NCBI GenBank assembly: GCA_050732995.1 | Contig: JBOHSA010000001.1 | Location: 1 to 7,400, forward strand | Origin: JBOHSA01 sp050732995 | GTDB taxonomy: Bacteria; Gemmatimonadota; Gemmatimonadetes; Gemmatimonadales; GWC2-71-9 | Direction: 5' to 3' | DNA length: 7,400 nt | Part shown: positions 1 through 7,400 of the stretch, in pieces | How the letters are laid out: each line of letters starts with the position of its first letter | Position numbering within the stretch: the first letter of the stretch is position 1 | Notes under the pieces: model-generated | Told to the model about the DNA's origin: nothing | Seen by the model: the letters and a program-made list of their open reading frames with translations, nothing else | The model's database searches: none | Position numbers and translations under genes: made by a program

Positions 1-136
1 TCACGTAAGTCGCCAACCCTTTGTCCGCCGCCACCTTCGTCAACGCCGCCGTCAGGGTCGTCTTCCCATGATCCACGTGCCCAATCGTCCCCACGTTCAC
101 ATGCGGCTTCGTCCGCTCGAATTTTGCTTTCGCCAT
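1..136 (-). CDS. tuf: Elongation factor Tu, N-terminal fragment (cut by window edge)
   Basis: EF-Tu is the cytoplasmic GTPase that delivers aminoacyl-tRNA to the ribosomal A site. Only 45 codons are visible, starting at the ATG at 136-134 and running off the left edge. The translation begins MAKAKFERTKPHVNVG and continues into the P-loop GHVDHGKT at residues 19-26, the signature of EF-Tu. The ATG is preceded by GAGG (complement of 142-145) with a 5-nt gap, a normal ribosome binding site. The gene lies 63 bp downstream of the fusA stop, the usual last position of the str operon. I see no clear promoter in the 63-bp gap, so co-transcription with fusA is likely. Switch regions and domains II and III lie outside the window, so integrity of the gene cannot be judged. 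Confidence 0.97.
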   Translation of the reverse strand, partial: MAKAKFERTKPHVNVGTIGHVDHGKTTLTAALTKVAADKGLATYV

Positions 137-146
137 GAATACCTCG

Positions 147-173
147 GAACTCGTTGAACAGAATCGTCGAACA
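147..173 (-). repeat. Imperfect 13/14-nt tandem duplication in the tuf leader
   Basis: Two adjacent copies lie just upstream of the tuf ribosome binding site: TGTTCGACGATTC (complement of 161-173) followed by TGTTCAACGAGTTC (complement of 147-160). They differ by one substitution and a one-base insertion. The function is unknown. It may be a chance local duplication in an AT-richer leader. Confidence 0.5.
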
Positions 174-199
174 AACCCGTCTGACGAATGCGACTGACG

Positions 200-2296
<2,097 letters not shown>

Positions 2297-2314
2297 GCTG
2301 CTCCTCTAGTCAGT

Positions 2315-2354
2315 AAAAACGCGGGGCGACCAGGCGCCCATCCGTGGGCCGGTC
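2315..2354 (-). promoter_or_regulatory. Attenuator-like pair of alternative hairpins in the fusA leader
   Basis: Read as RNA from the minus strand, segment 2339-2324 can form GGGCG-CCTGGT-CGCCC, a 5-bp GC stem. It is followed after four bases by TTTTT (complement of 2315-2319), which resembles a short intrinsic terminator. The upstream segment 2354-2328 can instead form a hairpin from GACC/GGTC plus GCCCA-CGGA-TGGGC (about 9 bp with an internal loop). The two share bases 2328-2339, so they cannot form together. The fusA start lies about 18 nt beyond the T-run. The pairing is visible in the sequence; a regulatory role is inference. The terminator stem is short and the T-run is not immediately adjacent, so it may have no effect. 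Confidence 0.35.
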
Positions 2355-2396
2355 TCGCTCCGCCATCATCGGGACGCGCGTCGCGCCCTCGATGCA

Positions 2397-2436
2397 GGAT
2401 CCCTTCGCGCAGGGTCCCGAAGGTGTCGGTTTCGGG
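2397..2436 (-). other. Two small hairpins directly after rpsG
   Basis: In the rpsG-fusA spacer the minus strand can form CCCGAA-9 nt-TTCGGG (2436-2416), starting seven bases after the rpsG stop. It can also form a second stem, GGA-CCCT-loop GCGCGA-AGGG with a bulged A-TCC (2417-2397). Neither is followed by a T-run, so they are unlikely to be terminators. They may stabilise the upstream rpsL-rpsG message against 3' exonucleases, or they may be chance in GC-rich DNA. The rest of the spacer (2297-2443) holds a 10-base palindrome GACGCGCGTC and no convincing promoter. Confidence 0.35.
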
Positions 2437-2443
2437 TGCTAGC

Positions 2444-2914
2444 CTACCACCGGTAATGCGCGAAAGCGCGGTTCGCCTCCGCCATCCGGTGCGTATCCTC
2501 TTTCTTCTTGACTGTCTCGCCCTCGCCCTTCGACGCGAGGATCAGCTCCGCTGCCAGCCGCTCGGCCATGTCCTTCTCCCGGCGCGCCCGGCTGAACTGG
2601 ATGACCCAGCGCATGGCCAGCGCCGTCCGCCGCTCCGGCCGCACTTCCACCGGCACCTGATACGTGGCGCCGCCCACGCGCCGGGATTTCACCTCCAGCG
2701 CCGGCTTCACGTTCGACAACGCCTGCTTGAACACGTTGACGCCCGGCTGCCCGGTGCGCTGCTCGATCAGGTCCATCGCCCGGTAAAACACGCGCTCGGC
2801 GAGCGACTTCTTGCCCCGCTCCATCAGGTTGTTCACGAACTTGGAGACGGTCTGGCTGTCGTAGCGCGGATCGGGCGGCACCGGCCGCCGCACCGCTTTC
2901 TTGCGCCGGCTCAC
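2444..2914 (-). CDS. rpsG: Small ribosomal subunit protein uS7
   Basis: S7 nucleates assembly of the 30S head by binding the 3' domain of 16S rRNA and lies near the E site. The 156-residue product has the classic bacterial length. It shows the basic N-terminus MSRRKKAVRRPVPPDPRY, the beta-hairpin VGGATYQVPVEVRPERR (about residues 80-96) that reaches toward the E site, and the C-terminal HRMAEANRAFAHYRW. The start is a GTG at 2914-2912, fixed by homology of MSRRKKA, and its GTGA overlaps the rpsL TGA stop by four bases. No good Shine-Dalgarno sequence precedes it; the upstream bases are GGTGGCGGCGGCG-type and lie inside rpsL. Initiation therefore probably depends on ribosomes finishing rpsL. 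In E. coli, S7 represses its operon by binding the rpsL-rpsG intercistronic RNA. That space is absent here. Confidence 0.98.
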   Translation of the reverse strand: MSRRKKAVRRPVPPDPRYDSQTVSKFVNNLMERGKKSLAERVFYRAMDLIEQRTGQPGVNVFKQALSNVKPALEVKSRRVGGATYQVPVEVRPERRTALAMRWVIQFSRARREKDMAERLAAELILASKGEGETVKKKEDTHRMAEANRAFAHYRW

Positions 2915-3357
2915 GCCGTGGCGCCGCCGCCACCCGTGGCGCCGCTCCCCGCCCCGCTCCCCCCGCCCCCCCCGCCCCCTTCACCGGCCTTGGGACGCTT
3001 GGCGCCGTACTTCGAGCGCGACTGCTTCCGCTCGTTCACGCCCGCGGCGTCGAGCGTGCCGCGGATAATATGGTAGCGCACGCCGGGCAGATCCTTCACG
3101 CGACCGCCCCGGATCATGACGATCGAGTGCTCCTGAAGATTGTGGCCCTCACCCGGAATGTACGCCGTCACCTCGAAGCCGTTCGTGAGCCGCACGCGCG
3201 CGACCTTGCGCAACGCCGAGTTCGGCTTCTTGGGGGTCGTAGTATAGACCCGCGTGCACACCCCGCGCTTCTGCGGGTTGCCCCGCAGCGCCGGCGCTTT
3301 TTCCTTCCGCTCGACGTCCCTGCGGCCGTGGCGGACGAGCTGATTGATGGTCGGCAT
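2911..3357 (-). CDS. rpsL: Small ribosomal subunit protein uS12 with glycine-rich C-terminal extension
   Basis: S12 lines the decoding centre and takes part in tRNA selection. Residues 1-124 are a complete normal S12: MPTINQLVR start, PQKRGVCTRVYTTTPKKPNSALRK (28-51), GEGHNLQEH (69-77), GGRVKDLPGVRYH (84-96) and the usual terminal KYGAKRPKA. Lys43, Lys88 and Pro91, where streptomycin resistance or dependence mutations are known, are wild type. Asp89, the RimO methylthiolation site, is kept. A further 24 residues follow, almost all Gly with Ser, Ala and Thr, including seven consecutive Gly (127-133). E. coli S12 stops at about residue 124. The ATG at 3357-3355 fits the family, but the purine run GAGGGG ends only one base before it. 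An in-frame TTG lies five codons upstream (3372) without a ribosome binding site. The gene overlaps rpsG by four bases. Confidence 0.97.
   Translation of the reverse strand: MPTINQLVRHGRRDVERKEKAPALRGNPQKRGVCTRVYTTTPKKPNSALRKVARVRLTNGFEVTAYIPGEGHNLQEHSIVMIRGGRVKDLPGVRYHIIRGTLDAAGVNERKQSRSKYGAKRPKAGEGGGGGGGSGAGSGATGGGGATA
2947..2979 (-). other. Potential G-quadruplex in the rpsL 3' coding end
   Basis: On the minus (mRNA-like) strand this stretch reads as five G-runs of 5, 8, 6, 4 and 4, separated by 1, 1, 3 and 1 bases. At least four G3+ tracts with one- to three-base loops fit the classical quadruplex pattern with very short, stabilising loops, both in the coding strand DNA and in the mRNA. 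It encodes part of the S12 Gly-rich tail and ends about 32 nt before the rpsG GTG start. The motif is seen directly; folding in the cell and any effect on ribosome movement or rpsG coupling are inferred. Confidence 0.6.
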
Positions 3358-3400
3358 ACCCCTCGGTGCCAAGCGCCAAAAAGTTGCGAAACAGGCTTGA

Positions 3401-3430
3401 AAGCTAAGGGGAGGCTTCGAGTTAGGTCAA
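3401..3430 (-). promoter_or_regulatory. Candidate sigma-70-type promoter of the str operon
   Basis: The minus strand has TTGACC (complement of 3425-3430, five of six matches to the -35 consensus), an 18-bp spacer, and TAGCTT (complement of 3401-3406, fitting TANNNT). Transcription would start near 3394 and give a leader of about 36 nt before the rpsL ATG. The region is locally richer in A+T than its surroundings. A second TTGACC lies upstream (near 3451-3456) but has no -10 partner. The location between a terminator-like hairpin and the first str gene supports the call. Confidence 0.5.
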
Positions 3431-3470
3431 GTGCCGGAAGTCGGGCGGACCGGTCAAGGCGGTCGCAAGA

Positions 3471-3499
3471 CGGCGCCCGGGAGTCGCTCCCGAGCGCCG
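3471..3499 (-). terminator. Strong GC hairpin between rpoC and rpsL, probable rpoC terminator
   Basis: The minus strand forms a 13-bp stem, CGGCGCTCGGGAG pairing with CTCCCGGGCGCCG around a CGA loop. The single non-Watson-Crick pair is a U-G wobble in minus-strand RNA but a C-A mismatch in plus-strand RNA, which fits use in the rpoC direction. It begins about 40 nt after the rpoC stop. The downstream tail is only TCTTGCG, so U-richness is weak. It may be a high-GC-type intrinsic terminator, a processing or stability element, or may allow partial read-through into the str operon. An outer CGGTCG/CGACCG pairing (3460-3465 with 3504-3509) could extend it. Confidence 0.5.
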
Positions 3500-3502
3500 G
3501 CG

Positions 3503-3536
3503 CCGACCGTCCGACCGCGCCCGACCGCCCGACCGC
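3503..3536. repeat. Degenerate tandem octamer CCGACCGC after the rpoC stop
   Basis: Four near-copies of CCGACCGC lie head to tail on the plus strand: CCGACCGT, CCGACCGC plus two extra bases, then two exact copies. The array sits directly downstream of rpoC, three bases past its stop codon. It could be simple low-complexity drift or a short intergenic repeat present elsewhere in the genome; a single window cannot tell. Confidence 0.55.
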
Positions 3537-3539
3537 CCG

Positions 3540-7400
<3,861 letters not shown>

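Noticed and set aside
137..199. Separate promoter for tuf in the fusA-tuf gap
   Set aside because: TTGTTC could be a poor -35, but no -10-like hexamer follows at a usable distance; the gap is short and co-transcription is simpler.
2439..2984. A 181-codon minus-strand frame overlapping rpsG and the rpsL tail
   Set aside because: It is the out-of-frame shadow of rpsG and rpsL, with low-complexity Gly/Ala/Arg content; the true S7 and S12 frames are unambiguous.

Overview
The window carries a bacterial translation and transcription housekeeping cluster, all of it on the minus strand. In transcription order (right to left) it reads rpoC (5' end cut by the window edge), a spacer holding a terminator-like hairpin and a promoter, rpsL (S12), rpsG (S7), fusA (EF-G) and the first 45 codons of tuf (EF-Tu). 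This is the common bacterial rpoBC-str arrangement. Gene identities are secure because every product matches a universal family along its whole visible length.

The DNA is GC-rich: hand-counted 60-base lines in the body of rpoC are mostly 65-75% G+C. RpoC has the SI3-type insertion in the trigger loop and the motif MAKPQKK..GG.GEIIE before the bridge helix. From memory that motif recalls the Bacteroidota/Gemmatimonadota side of the tree. With the high GC, a Gemmatimonadota-like organism is my best guess, but this is inference.

Region by region: 1-136 is the start of tuf. 137-199 is its leader, with a small tandem duplication. 200-2296 is a complete 698-residue EF-G. 2297-2443 is an unusually long, hairpin-rich spacer between rpsG and fusA, including two mutually exclusive hairpins followed by five T. 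2444-2914 is S7 with a GTG start that overlaps the S12 stop as GTGA. 2911-3357 is S12 with an added glycine-rich tail encoded by a strongly G-quadruplex-prone run. 3358-3539 holds the str promoter candidate, a 13-bp hairpin and GC-rich octamer repeats. 3540-7400 is rpoC without roughly its first 115 codons.

S12 and S7 are 30S proteins, EF-G and EF-Tu drive elongation, and beta' is the catalytic-side subunit of RNA polymerase. I found no new defence, mobile or biosynthetic system. The points most worth a second look are the S12 tail with its G-tract at the rpsL-rpsG junction, the attenuator-like fusA leader, and a drop in GC with a change in codon use at the 5' end of the visible rpoC that could mark recombination or a chimeric assembly.
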